From CAVVFX01 sp963747535 (GTDB taxonomy: Bacteria > Acidobacteriota > Terriglobia > Bryobacterales > Bryobacteraceae), in NCBI GenBank assembly GCA_963747535.1, contig CAVVFX010000006.1, forward strand, positions 434,001 through 498,000: DNA of 64,000 nucleotides, given 5' to 3'. Below are positions 24,838 through 34,915 of this stretch, piece after piece. Numbering within the stretch: position 1 is the stretch's first letter; each line of letters begins with the position of its first letter. The notes beneath the pieces are model-generated. The model made no database searches. It was not told where the DNA came from and worked only from the letters and a program-made list of their open reading frames with translations. The translations under genes were made by a program, and so were the position numbers.

Positions 24838-24866
<29 letters not shown>
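24186..24866 (-). CDS. HAD-superfamily phosphatase (phosphoglycolate phosphatase-like)
   Basis: A 226-residue HAD hydrolase: motif I FDIDGTLLDS, cap-domain helices, motif II region STATTKGT, motif III Lys in FPCKPAP and motif IV MVGDSVADITAAHAAG. Length and cap fit the Gph/PGP-like subfamily that removes phosphate from phosphoglycolate or small sugar phosphates; the exact substrate is uncertain. The ATG at 24866 lies inside the end of ftsH (29-base overlap) in another frame, so translation is probably coupled. No better start is available. Confidence 0.85.
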
Positions 24867-26757
<1,891 letters not shown>

Positions 26758-26856
26758 TTGACCTCCATGCAATGGAGAGAACACAGACCATTGCACCCCG
26801 TTAATAAACTGGCCTTCTCTAACATAGACGCGCCAGAGCCTCAGACGATTCCATTG

Positions 26857-28293
26857 TTACACCTTCTCCTGAGTCTCGCGAAACTCTTGGATCCGGAGAA
26901 CCGTCCGACTGTTGGAATTCGCAGCAAATTCCGCGGCGGGGCCGAACGCGCGGGCCCAAACGATCACATCACCAATCGCAACGACCGGCCAATTCTGCCT
27001 ATCCCATGAAGGTATGCGGCGTTCTTGAAAAAGCCTCTTCAACCTTTTTGCGGCGTCGTGCCCTTGCCGCCGGTACCGATCTCCAGCCCGCCAGTTGCGA
27101 ATGATGAGAGGACCGCGGACTCTTCCGACCTCTTCGCTGACCTTATCTCCGTCAAGGGTGCTCAAACTACCATTATATACGCCATCATTACCAATCAGTT
27201 TCAACTCAATGGTAGTCGGTTTGTTTACGTACGTGTTACATGACGCAGCCGGCGGAATGGAATAACACCCTGGCACAGTGACGCAGAGTTGCCAGTTCCG
27301 ATTCTCTCCGGTGTCCGCCTGCCCCGTTTTCGCGAAACGAAGCCAATTGAACGACCGAAAGACCTCCAGACCCGCGATCTGCCTCCGTCCATCACCTTCC
27401 GGCGACAGCGCGAGTTCGCGGACGGCCTCGACGTGCCCGAAACTGATTCCCAGCAAATCGCTTTTCACCCGTAGCACAATTTCGCGGATCAACCGCCTGA
27501 CGGCCGCCACTGGGAGCGATCTCAGCCCGACGACGTCTATGACGGCCGCATTTTTTTCGAAACGAACCCAATCGCGGGTCAATTGGCTGATTTCAGATTG
27601 CCAGTACTGCTCCTCTTCCCACGCCCAGTCGGCGGTCTGAGCCAGGATCTCCTGGAGCCGCGGGTTCCATTCCGCCTCCAAAAGCGGGATCAACTGATGG
27701 CGAAGACGGTTCCGGTCGAACCGCAGTTCCGCGTTGGTCGAATCCAGCCGCCACCGAATCGCCCGCTCCTTCAACCAAGCTTCCACCTGCGGGCGAGTCA
27801 CCTCCAATAAAGGTCGAATGACTCCAAAGTCCGTGACCGGACGGATGCCGGCGAGACCCGCCGAACCTGCGCCGCGGAGCAACCGGTAGAGAACGGTTTC
27901 GGCTTGATCCGAGCAGGTGTGTCCGACGGCTACTTTTTGTACCACGCCGGCCTGGATCAGTTCGCGGAAGCAATGATAACGGGCGTCCCGGGCTTCCTGT
28001 TCCAGATTACCGCGGCGACGGCGAAGATCGAGCATCCGGAGATGGAAGGGCAGCCCAAGTTGTTGTGCGTAATTGTGCACAAATTTGGCATCCTCTTGTG
28101 ACTCCGCTCCGCGCAGGTTGTGGTCGATGTGGACAACGGCGAGCCCAAGCCCGAATTCCGCACGCAGTTCGAAGAGGGTGTGAAGCAGACAAATCGAGTC
28201 TGCACCGCCGGATACGGCGACACCGAGGTGATCGCCGGCCTGCAGCATCCGGTAGCGCGCGATGGTCTCGCGAATGCAGTCGAGAAAGGACAC
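26857..28293 (-). CDS. tilS: tRNA(Ile)-lysidine synthase
   Basis: A 478-residue N-type ATP pyrophosphatase with P-loop SGGADS at about 29-34. Other motifs are VVHIDHNLRGAESQEDA, GHTCSDQAETVLYRLLRGAGSAGLAGI and RPLLEVTRPQVEAWLKE, followed by the TilS C-terminal domains (IRNWRAGDRYRRQGHDAAKRLKRLFQERRIP). It converts the wobble cytidine of the CAU-anticodon tRNA-Ile to lysidine, so it is expected to be essential. It begins with GTG at 28293. It is upstream of ftsH by about 100 bp on the same strand. Confidence 0.95.
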   Translation of the reverse strand: MSFLDCIRETIARYRMLQAGDHLGVAVSGGADSICLLHTLFELRAEFGLGLAVVHIDHNLRGAESQEDAKFVHNYAQQLGLPFHLRMLDLRRRRGNLEQEARDARYHCFRELIQAGVVQKVAVGHTCSDQAETVLYRLLRGAGSAGLAGIRPVTDFGVIRPLLEVTRPQVEAWLKERAIRWRLDSTNAELRFDRNRLRHQLIPLLEAEWNPRLQEILAQTADWAWEEEQYWQSEISQLTRDWVRFEKNAAVIDVVGLRSLPVAAVRRLIREIVLRVKSDLLGISFGHVEAVRELALSPEGDGRRQIAGLEVFRSFNWLRFAKTGQADTGENRNWQLCVTVPGCYSIPPAASCNTYVNKPTTIELKLIGNDGVYNGSLSTLDGDKVSEEVGRVRGPLIIRNWRAGDRYRRQGHDAAKRLKRLFQERRIPSWDRQNWPVVAIGDVIVWARAFGPAAEFAANSNSRTVLRIQEFRETQEKV

Positions 28294-28382
28294 AGATGGC
28301 TGTTCTTGATTTTATCCGGGATTGGCTCAGGTCTGGACAACACTTAGTTCGTCGGGCAGCCGCGGCCGGCTAATTGCCAGTT

Positions 28383-28407
28383 ACGGCCAAGATCGGCCGT
28401 CCCACAC
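28383..28407. repeat. Dispersed hairpin repeat ending in CCCACAC
   Basis: ACGGCC (28383-28388) and GGCCGT (28395-28400) form a 6-bp stem, followed by CCCACAC. Layout and trailing CCCACA match the copies at 28944-28985 and 56100-56122. Confidence 0.5.
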
Positions 28408-28519
28408 GGGCGGGCTGACGATTGTATTACGAACGCGGGGCAGGCGACTAAAGCGTATTCCACAAGTGGATCCATGCAGAGCTTCACACGAGGCGTAGAA
28501 TTCTGAAAGGGACATTGTC

Positions 28520-28912
28520 ATGAAGATCGTTTTTCCTATCGCCCGCGTACTGCTCGGCCTGGTATTCACGGTGTTCGGCCTCAACGGGTTTCTCAACTTC
28601 ATTCCCGCGGAACCATTACCCACGGGACCGGCAAGCCAGTATATCGGCGCGCTTTCCCAATCGCACTACATGACCGTGGTCTTCGCTCTCCAACTGATCG
28701 CCGGAATTTTGCTTCTGCTCAACCGGTATGTTCCCCTGGCACTAACCGTGCTCGCCCCGGTGATCGTCAATATTGTTCTGTTCCACGCTTCGATGGCGCC
28801 GAGCGGACTGCCGCTCGCAGCCGTCACGGTGATCTTGTGGTTGATTGTGGCGTACCAGTTCCGCCACATTTTCGGCGGATTGCTACAGCATCACGCCGAG
28901 CCGCGCCTGTAG
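28520..28912 (+). CDS. DoxX-like four-helix membrane protein
   Basis: A 130-residue integral membrane protein with about four helices: VLLGLVFTVFGLNGFLNF, TVVFALQLIAGILLLL, VPLALTVLAPVIVNIVLFHA and PLAAVTVILWLIVAYQFR. Size, topology and the FxLNGFxxF segment fit the DoxX/DoxX-like family, whose members act around quinone or thiol redox balance at the membrane, often with no defined substrate. AAAGGGA precedes the start. It is monocistronic and convergent with the DUF1080 gene. Confidence 0.82.
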   Translation: MKIVFPIARVLLGLVFTVFGLNGFLNFIPAEPLPTGPASQYIGALSQSHYMTVVFALQLIAGILLLLNRYVPLALTVLAPVIVNIVLFHASMAPSGLPLAAVTVILWLIVAYQFRHIFGGLLQHHAEPRL

Positions 28913-28943
28913 GGCTGATACGAAATTGCACCCGCGAGCAAGA

Positions 28944-28985
28944 GCCGCTTGAAAAGCGGCTGCGGCCAGGATTGGCCGCCCCACA
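28944..28985. repeat. Tandem hairpin repeat between convergent genes
   Basis: GCCGCTT/AAGCGGC (28944-28950 and 28954-28960, loop GAA) is followed by GCGGCC/GGCCGC (28962-28967 and 28974-28979) and CCCCACA. It sits between the ends of the DoxX-like and DUF1080 genes, where the strong stems could slow transcription from either side. It belongs to the same dispersed family as the other CCCACA-ending hairpins. Confidence 0.65.
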
Positions 28986-29053
28986 GAGCAGGATAGCGGC
29001 AACCAAGATTCTCAGGTCTGGTAGTAAGTACAGTATCAAACTAGAGTCTCTTT

Positions 29054-29785
29054 CTAGTCACTCAGCGGGCGATACCAGATGTTGCGGAAACGCATGAAGG
29101 TGGTTTTGGCGTCGGGATGATGGTGAGCCTGCAGGCGGAGCGAGCCGGGCTCGCAGACGTTCTTATCGAGGGCTTCCGGGGTGGGTCCCTTGATGTTGAC
29201 GTGGTCCTGGATCAGGACACCGTTCTGGAAGAGCGTCAGGGTTCCTGGAGCGGTCACTTTGCCATCCGTGCACTTGGGGGCGTGAAAAACGATGTCGTAG
29301 GTCTGCCACTGCTCGGGCTTGCGGGAGGCGTTCACCAGCGGCGGGTACTGACCATATAGGGCGCCGCCGGAGCCATCGGCGTAGGTTGGGTTCTGATAGG
29401 AATCCAGCACCTGGATTTCGTAGCGGGATTGCAGGTAGACGCCGCTATTGCCGCGAGCCTGGTCATGCTGCTGGGGCATGTACGGAATCGCGAATTCGAC
29501 ATGGATTTGGGCGCTGCCAAGCTTCTGTTTACTGAAGATGTCGCCCGCGCTGGTATTGCATACAAGGGCGCCGTTCTGCACCGGCCATTTCTCCGGACTG
29601 CCATCCTTGTGAACCCATTGGGAAGCGTCCTTGCCGTCGAATAGAACCACTGCATCGGAGGGCGGGGCACCGCAGCAGCTTTCGGGAGGGATTACCACGG
29701 TTGGTTGCGGCAGAGAACGATTCTGGGCGCAACAAAGGAAGACTACCAGGGCGAAAGGAGCGAGAAGGAAGAGAGAATTGCGCAT
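29054..29785 (-). CDS. Exported DUF1080 (3-keto-disaccharide hydrolase-type) protein
   Basis: A 243-residue protein with an N-terminal signal (LFLLAPFALVVFLCCAQ) whose CC may include a lipobox-like cysteine. The mature part has the DUF1080 jelly-roll features: VVLFDGKDASQW near the start, DIFSKQKLGSAQIHVEFAIPYMP, GNSGVYLQSRYEIQVLDSY and TLFQNGVLIQDHVNIKGPT. Family members bind or cleave sugars, and some hydrolyse 3-keto-glucosides made by Gfo/Idh oxidoreductases. Two exported Gfo/Idh enzymes occur elsewhere in this window, but no direct link is shown. Confidence 0.88.
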   Translation of the reverse strand: MRNSLFLLAPFALVVFLCCAQNRSLPQPTVVIPPESCCGAPPSDAVVLFDGKDASQWVHKDGSPEKWPVQNGALVCNTSAGDIFSKQKLGSAQIHVEFAIPYMPQQHDQARGNSGVYLQSRYEIQVLDSYQNPTYADGSGGALYGQYPPLVNASRKPEQWQTYDIVFHAPKCTDGKVTAPGTLTLFQNGVLIQDHVNIKGPTPEALDKNVCEPGSLRLQAHHHPDAKTTFMRFRNIWYRPLSD

Positions 29786-29835
29786 CGGTTTCCAGCATAA
29801 TGCATTGCACGGCTTGGTAGAGTTGAAGCTTAGGC

Positions 29836-30882
29836 ATGAGTTTTCTTACAAGCTGGTACGGACGCCGGATGACTGAATGGGAGAACCGCCTGGCGTTCCG
29901 CACAAATAATCGAGTGGTCCGGCCCTTTGACTGGGGACTGGAGTGGGCTCACCGCTGGCCGATCGCGCAGCGGTTGCCACGGAACGGCCACGATCCCGAA
30001 GCGTATCTCCGACTGCTCAACCGCGAGGCGATAAAGAACAGCGACGACTTTTTCGCGTACGACAGACCGGGCGATTTCCGGCTGGACGGTGATCTGCTAC
30101 GGTTCACGTCGGCCGTCGAGACGCCGTATCCGGAAAACAACGAGGTGAAGGCGAAGTGGTTTCCGGCGAAAAAGCCGGCCAAGCGAGCAGTGGTGGTGCT
30201 GCCGCATTGGAATGCGAGCTTCGGGCAACATGCCGGGCTATGCCTGGGGCTCGCGAGACTGGGGATTCCGGCGTTGCGCCTGAGCCTTCCCTACCATGAC
30301 TTTCGCATGCCTCCAGAGCTGCAGCGCGCCGATTATGCGGTATCGGCAAACATCGCGCGCACGATCGACGCGACGCGACAGGCGGTGATCGATGCGCGGT
30401 CGTGTGTCGACTGGCTGGAGCAACGAGGTTACGAGAGGGTCGGGATCGTGGGCACCAGCCTGGGATCGTGCTATGCGTTTCTGGCCAGTTCGCACGATGA
30501 GCGGCTGCGCGTGAACGTATTCAATCATTGTTCCACTTACTTCGCGGATGTCGTCTGGACGGGCCTTTCGACGCAGCACATTCGCAGCGGAATCGAGTCG
30601 GACATCGATCTGGAGCGGCTGCGCGAGGCATGGATGGCGATCAGTCCGATGTACTACATGGACCGGTTCGCGAGCATGAATAAGAAGTCGGTGTTCATCT
30701 ACGCAAGCTACGATACGACATTTCTTCCCTATCTTTCGCGGCAGACGGTGGACGAGGTGCGGCGCTGTAAGATGGACGCCAAGGTGGTGGAGTTGCCATG
30801 CGGTCACTATACGCTCGGCGAAACGCCATTCAAGTTCGTGGATGGGTATCAGATCTGTTCGTTTCTGATGAGAAATCTTTAG
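29836..30882 (+). CDS. Alpha/beta-hydrolase family protein
   Basis: A 348-residue cytosolic protein with an alpha/beta-hydrolase core: VVVLPHWNASFGQHAGL leading to the oxyanion strand, nucleophile elbow GTSLGS, late acid strand SVFIYASYDTTFLP, and His in LPCGHYTLG. The first 100 residues (WENRLAFRTNNRVVRPFDWGLEW...) form an extension of a type seen in acidobacterial hypothetical hydrolases. Substrate unknown. An internal ATG (codon 12, MTEWENR) is an alternative start. It is divergent from the DUF1080 gene with about 50 bp between them. Confidence 0.8.
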   Translation: MSFLTSWYGRRMTEWENRLAFRTNNRVVRPFDWGLEWAHRWPIAQRLPRNGHDPEAYLRLLNREAIKNSDDFFAYDRPGDFRLDGDLLRFTSAVETPYPENNEVKAKWFPAKKPAKRAVVVLPHWNASFGQHAGLCLGLARLGIPALRLSLPYHDFRMPPELQRADYAVSANIARTIDATRQAVIDARSCVDWLEQRGYERVGIVGTSLGSCYAFLASSHDERLRVNVFNHCSTYFADVVWTGLSTQHIRSGIESDIDLERLREAWMAISPMYYMDRFASMNKKSVFIYASYDTTFLPYLSRQTVDEVRRCKMDAKVVELPCGHYTLGETPFKFVDGYQICSFLMRNL

Positions 30883-30967
30883 GCGGGCGGCGCGGGGACA
30901 GCTCCCTTTATGGTCGCGGCTCATAGGGTATGATGACGAGCGCCGTGGTCTGCGAGAATAGAAGCAA

Positions 30968-31351
30968 ATGCCGAGAATCATCACTGCCTGGTTCGTCGTC
31001 GCTCTTGTCGCGCCGACCCTGATGTTGGGCCAGTATGGGTATGGACGCCGGCGTTACCCAACCGCCACGGCCACTCCCGGGTTAGACGTCCCTGCTGCAA
31101 CCTTCCAGGGGAGCTTGCGGTCGCTGAACAAGAAGGAACTACGAATCGACGTCGTCGGCGCCGACGAAGAGAGCCTCACTTTCCGCGTTTCCAAGAAGAC
31201 CCATTTTCTTAAAGACGGGAAGGAGATCAAGCGCAGCGAAGTGCCCGTGGGAATCATCGTAGCGGTGGACGCGACGCGTGATCCCGATCAGAAGTTTTCT
31301 GCCTTGAGCGTCGTGGTCTCTCCCCCCAAGCCGAAGACGGCCGATCAATGA
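30968..31351 (+). CDS. Secreted hypothetical protein with small beta domain
   Basis: A 127-residue protein with a signal peptide (ITAWFVVALVAPTLMLGQ), a Tyr/Arg/Gly linker (YGYGRRRYPTAT) and a C-terminal beta domain: FQGSLRSLNKKELRIDVVGADEESLTFRV, then IIVAVDATRDPDQKFSALSVVV. The domain resembles small OB-like DUF5666-type domains common in secreted Acidobacteria proteins, but I do not assign a family firmly. Convergent with the next gene (4-bp gap). Confidence 0.75.
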   Translation: MPRIITAWFVVALVAPTLMLGQYGYGRRRYPTATATPGLDVPAATFQGSLRSLNKKELRIDVVGADEESLTFRVSKKTHFLKDGKEIKRSEVPVGIIVAVDATRDPDQKFSALSVVVSPPKPKTADQ

Positions 31352-31355
31352 CAAG

Positions 31356-32957
31356 TTAGCGGGCGGCGATCGACAGGCTCCTGACTTTCTCATTAATCGG
31401 ATCCGGGTACCATCCGCGGAACATGAGCGAGTCTCCCGCCTGAACCGCAGTACGGAGCGCGGAGTACTGGCGCTCGATCGGGCCATCGGCGACATAGATG
31501 AATTCGAACGCTTTGGGATACACATCGCGAACCTGCCGGGGAGTCGACGTAATTCCCAGGCGCAACTCGTTGTACGGAGCACTGGTCGAGTAGTAGGCCA
31601 AGTTCTTGTGTTCAGGGATGAGCAGTATGCCGGGAAACGCTGCGGCTACGCGACGAACGACCTGAACATCCGTAGGCGAACTGGGGGTACCGTTTGAATC
31701 CAGATAGAACAGCGTGGCGCCCCAGCGATTCTTGGCGTACCTGATCTTATCGATGAGGATCTGCGCAGGGTCCGAGGCGTCCTGCTGCTGAGCTCCGCTC
31801 CGATCCGGTGCAATGACTAATCGCTGCGGGCGAACGCAGACGCCAATCTTGAGCCCGGCATCGCGAAACTTCTTGAAATAGGCGTCGGCGACACCTTCCA
31901 TCTCGGGAGCCAAAGTCGCTATGGCGCGAGGGTCGCCGATATATGTCACAGGCTGCGGAAACTGCTCTCCCTCCACATCCCATGTGACCATCCCCTGGGC
32001 ATTCATGTTCTTCAGCACCGTAACGCTACTATCCGCCCAGGCAAGCAGCCGTTTCTGAAAATCGGCAACGCCTGCCCGTGTCTTCACGTCGATCTTGGGG
32101 TCGAGCAACCATCCTCTTGGATTGGAAGGCCAGTTCGTCGAGGAGCGAGCGATAAACAGCAGACCGATCGGCCGGTGGTCAGTCCAGTTCAACTGATAGG
32201 GATAGACTGCGGCAAATTTCCTGTAGACTCCAGCAGCGGCACTATTCATTGGTGTTCCCGCCGGAACGAATTTGAGGCTGACGTTATAAGTATCAGTGGC
32301 GCCGGCTGGAATAGGGCGCTCAATCAAAGGCAGACTATTGGGATAGGCGGGGTCGCGGGCAATGTTCAGGCGCAGAGGGAAGACAGTGTTGGCCGGCTTA
32401 TCGAGCGCCCATGGAAAACCCGCCAGGAGAGGCCGCGCGACGTCCTCGTTGGTGAGCACCACGGTGGACCGCCCCGAAGTGAGACTCAGAGCCGTCGGCG
32501 CACCTATGTTCGTGGCAAGCAAGGGAGTGACACCGTCGAACTCCGACGGCTTTCCAGGCATCTTGAGAGTGACCGGCTCGTAAGAAAGGCTAACAATCGT
32601 ATAACGGCCGGTGTTATGAGTGGTAACAGCCAAACTAAGGCTATCGCCTGCGACCTGATAGCTCAGCCCAATGGAGCCCCACGAGTACTTTATCGTCCAA
32701 GCCTTTGACGGGAGATCGAAACTCCTGGCACCGTTCAAATCCGCTTGCACCAATTCACCTTTTGGAGTCTGCATCTGCACCGAATTGATCCGCAGGTCTC
32801 CAGTGTTCAGGAATTCCGTTCCCATGTATTTGATCGATGAGATGCCGGAGGCGTTGAACTGACACGCCAGCTGTTTTGTTTCGGAACCACCGGCGGTTAA
32901 CGCAAGCGCAGCTGTAGTGAGTGCCGTCAGAGTTATGCCCGCAAAGTGAAAAGTCAT
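31356..32957 (-). CDS. Secreted TIM-barrel protein, putative glycosidase-like
   Basis: A 533-residue secreted protein (signal MTFHFAGITLTALTTAALALTAG). The N-terminal half (about 30-260) is beta-rich, like a carbohydrate-binding or jelly-roll region. The C-terminal half has barrel-like strands: GMVTWDVEGEQFPQ, GLKIGVCVRPQRLV, GATLFYLDSNGT and GILLIPEHKN. Asp and Glu at strand ends (WDVEGEQ, YLDSNG, IPEH) are plausible catalytic acids, but I do not recognise a named glycoside hydrolase family. The start follows GGAGGCTTTTCG. No partner genes are evident; it faces away from the polysaccharide locus. Confidence 0.7.
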   Translation of the reverse strand: MTFHFAGITLTALTTAALALTAGGSETKQLACQFNASGISSIKYMGTEFLNTGDLRINSVQMQTPKGELVQADLNGARSFDLPSKAWTIKYSWGSIGLSYQVAGDSLSLAVTTHNTGRYTIVSLSYEPVTLKMPGKPSEFDGVTPLLATNIGAPTALSLTSGRSTVVLTNEDVARPLLAGFPWALDKPANTVFPLRLNIARDPAYPNSLPLIERPIPAGATDTYNVSLKFVPAGTPMNSAAAGVYRKFAAVYPYQLNWTDHRPIGLLFIARSSTNWPSNPRGWLLDPKIDVKTRAGVADFQKRLLAWADSSVTVLKNMNAQGMVTWDVEGEQFPQPVTYIGDPRAIATLAPEMEGVADAYFKKFRDAGLKIGVCVRPQRLVIAPDRSGAQQQDASDPAQILIDKIRYAKNRWGATLFYLDSNGTPSSPTDVQVVRRVAAAFPGILLIPEHKNLAYYSTSAPYNELRLGITSTPRQVRDVYPKAFEFIYVADGPIERQYSALRTAVQAGDSLMFRGWYPDPINEKVRSLSIAAR

Positions 32958-33214
32958 CGAAAAGCCTCCGTTCAGTCTTCTAGATAACTTAACAGCAACC
33001 GGATGGAGATTAACAATAGCAAACGTGCGATGTCTTACGAATGGGCGCTTGTGTTAAGAACGCAAAGAAGATATTAGTATTTATTAGCCCCTCAACCGGG
33101 TTGCATCCTTGTAATTTCCAGAGTGGTAAGTCACCAGTCCGAAGGAAGCCACACTTCTGGTTCGGCATCGTACGGTGCTTTCCGGTGAGTGTCACAAACA
33201 TTACAGACCAACCG

Positions 33215-33243
33215 TTGACACTTACTCTTCACACCGCTAAGGT
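33215..33243 (+). promoter_or_regulatory. Candidate sigma-70 promoter of the exopolysaccharide operon
   Basis: A perfect -35 TTGACA (33215-33220) and a -10 candidate TAAGGT (33238-33243, 3/6 match) are separated by 17 bp. Transcription would start near 33250, leaving a leader of about 135 nt before the NusG paralogue. The weak -10 leaves this open. Confidence 0.4.
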
Positions 33244-33288
33244 TTGAGGAAGTCGTATTTGTGTGAAGCTCTTTTTTCTGTGTTTTTT
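33227..33288 (+). promoter_or_regulatory. Inverted repeat followed by T-tracts in the leader
   Basis: CTTCACAC (33227-33234) can pair with GTGTGAAG (33261-33268). T-tracts follow at 33272-33277 and 33283-33288. It could be a weak intrinsic terminator or attenuator if transcription starts further upstream. If the TTGACA promoter is used, the left arm is not transcribed and the repeat would act at DNA level instead. Confidence 0.3.
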
Positions 33289-33310
33289 CCACCGGGTTTG
33301 TGGGTAACAG

Positions 33311-33322
33311 AGCGGGAGCGTG
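33311..33322 (+). promoter_or_regulatory. ops-like element upstream of the NusG paralogue
   Basis: AGCGGGAGCGTG matches the enterobacterial ops element GGCGGTAGCGTG at 10 of 12 positions, including the run GCGTG where the polymerase pauses. It lies 62 bp before the start of a RfaH/UpxY-type NusG paralogue that heads a long polysaccharide operon. That is the setting in which ops recruits RfaH to paused polymerase. The similarity may be convergent or chance. Confidence 0.4.
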
Positions 33323-33384
33323 GCTAAAAAGCGTAACTCAGGCCAATTTTTGATCGCCAGAAAATCCATCGGAGGACTGTTTCT

Positions 33385-33942
33385 GTGAGTTCCATAACAC
33401 CTCCCTGGTACGCGCTGCAGGTGAAGGTGAATCGTGAGTGGGCGGTTACAAAATCGTTAATAAACCGCGGGTGCGAGGCACTGTGCCCGTCCTATCGGGA
33501 AACACGACAGTGGTCCGATCGCGAGAAGGTTCTAGATGTGCCGTTGTTTCGAGGCTATGTGTTTGCCAGGTTCGATGCTTCGAGACCCTTGCAGGTACTG
33601 ACGAATCGCGGCGTAACCAGGATAGTCGGCGTCGGCGTTGTTCCGACTCCAGTCGCGGATGAAGAGATCGATGCGATTCAGGCAATCTCACGCAGCGATC
33701 TGGTGCGTTGCCCGGTCGATTACGTCGGGGTGGGCCAAAAGGTGGTTGTAACTCGCGGTCCGTTACAGGGTTCGCGAGGTGTGTTGATGCGGATCAAGAA
33801 CGTCGACCGGTTTGTAGTGTCAATATCGCTCCTTCAGCGGTCCGTCATGGTGGAGGTCCCTGCGAACTGGATTGAGCCAGCCGTTGAGGAGTATAGCGTC
33901 AGCGTGGCGTCTTGGATGCCACAGCGGCCGCGTGTAGTTTAA
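33385..33942 (+). CDS. NusG-family specialised antitermination factor (RfaH/UpxY-like)
   Basis: A 185-residue NusG paralogue. The NGN domain (about 5-110) begins PWYALQVKVNREWAVTKSLINRGCEALCPSYRE, with PLFRGYVFARFD and TNRGVTRIVGVG. A linker leads to a KOW domain (VGVGQKVVVTRGPLQGSRGVL). Such paralogues ride on polymerase and prevent premature termination in long polysaccharide operons, acting on the operon they head. The start is GTG at 33385 after GGAGG. It is followed 15 bp later by the Wza-like gene. The ops-like motif lies in its leader. Confidence 0.93.
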   Translation: MSSITPPWYALQVKVNREWAVTKSLINRGCEALCPSYRETRQWSDREKVLDVPLFRGYVFARFDASRPLQVLTNRGVTRIVGVGVVPTPVADEEIDAIQAISRSDLVRCPVDYVGVGQKVVVTRGPLQGSRGVLMRIKNVDRFVVSISLLQRSVMVEVPANWIEPAVEEYSVSVASWMPQRPRVV

Positions 33943-33957
33943 CCGGAGGAAATTAAC

Positions 33958-34914
33958 ATGGGCTATCCTAGCGTCGCGGGGGTATTCGCAGCTGCGTGGT
34001 TGGCCGCCAGCGTTTTAGCTGCTGGACCCAAGGACGTACAGCGAGGTGACGATTACATCATCGGGATTGACGACAAGATTGTGATTCGGATTGTCGATCT
34101 TCCCGATGTCCCAGATAAACCTTTTCGGGTCAACCCGTCCGGATTTGTCGATTTGCCGCTGCTCGGGCCGGTGCGAGCGGCCGGCTTGACTCCGGAGCAG
34201 TTCAAGGAAGCCGTCGGGGTGGCCGCAAAGAAGTACATGAGCGACCCGGATATATCGGTCAATGTTGCCGAATATCAAAGCCAGATGGTGACGGTAGTCG
34301 GTGCGGTGACTAACCCAGGGTCACACCCACTGGCGGGTCCGAAGCGTCTTCTGGAAGTTTTGTCGGACGCTGGAGGACTACGGCCGGATGCCGGAGCCAC
34401 CATCAAAATCACTCGAGAATCCAAATGGGGAACGATACCGCTGCCAGACGTGCGGATGGACTTAAGTGGGGAATTCAGCGTCGCCGAACTGAACTCCGAT
34501 AAGCTGATGAACGCGGGAATCCCCCGCGACAACATATACGTCCGGCCCCACGACGTGATTTCGGTTTCCAAGGCCGAACTGATTTATGTGCTGGGCCAGG
34601 TAAAAAGAGCCGGAGGTTTTCCACTTACTTCGCAGACCAATATGTCGGTGGTGAAGGCACTCTCGCTGGCCGAGGGATGGCAGCCGAATGCGTCTCCAAA
34701 GAAATCCATCTTACTGCGTCCATCCTTGGACGGAGGACCAAAAACGGAGATAGCCGTCAACTTCGACGCGATCCTGCACGGCAAATCTCCGGACATAGAT
34801 ATGCGGGCGAACGACGTCCTGTATATCCCCAACAACGTCCCCCACAGCATCGCGGTGCGAAGCGCCGAAGCGTTGTTGCAAATGGGAACCGGAATTGCGG
34901 TCTGGCGGTTCTAA
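33958..34914 (+). CDS. Wza-like polysaccharide export protein
   Basis: A 318-residue outer-membrane polysaccharide export protein. The signal peptide VFAAAWLAASVLAAG lacks a lipobox Cys, unlike E. coli Wza. The poly-export domain (about 28-110: DDYIIGIDDKIVIRIV, FVDLPLLGPVRAAGLTPEQF) is followed by two SLBB-type domains (about 112-200 and 215-300: VVGAVTNPGSHPL; YVLGQVKRAGGFPL). It would form the periplasmic channel for polymer export with the Wzc-like protein. The start follows CCGGAGGAAATTAAC. Its stop overlaps the next gene by one base short of contact, so translation is coupled. Confidence 0.92.
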   Translation: MGYPSVAGVFAAAWLAASVLAAGPKDVQRGDDYIIGIDDKIVIRIVDLPDVPDKPFRVNPSGFVDLPLLGPVRAAGLTPEQFKEAVGVAAKKYMSDPDISVNVAEYQSQMVTVVGAVTNPGSHPLAGPKRLLEVLSDAGGLRPDAGATIKITRESKWGTIPLPDVRMDLSGEFSVAELNSDKLMNAGIPRDNIYVRPHDVISVSKAELIYVLGQVKRAGGFPLTSQTNMSVVKALSLAEGWQPNASPKKSILLRPSLDGGPKTEIAVNFDAILHGKSPDIDMRANDVLYIPNNVPHSIAVRSAEALLQMGTGIAVWRF

Positions 34915-34915
34915 C

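Larger units (their letters stand above)
32958..33384. other. Leader and promoter region of the exopolysaccharide locus
   Basis: A 427-bp non-coding stretch between the divergent glycosidase-like gene and the NusG paralogue. It contains a TTGACA -35 candidate, an inverted repeat with T-tracts, and an ops-like motif, listed separately. A second inverted repeat AGTGTCA/TGACACT (33188-33194 and 33216-33222) overlaps the -35 box and could be an operator. A palindrome CAACCGGGTTG lies near 33094. No open frame here looks coding. Confidence 0.6.

Noticed and set aside
33020..33110. Possible cyclic-di-GMP riboswitch (an AACGCAAAG segment and nearby hairpin) upstream of the polysaccharide operon
   Set aside because: The flanking helices and the GGGCAAACC-type segment expected for the class are missing; only a short string matches.
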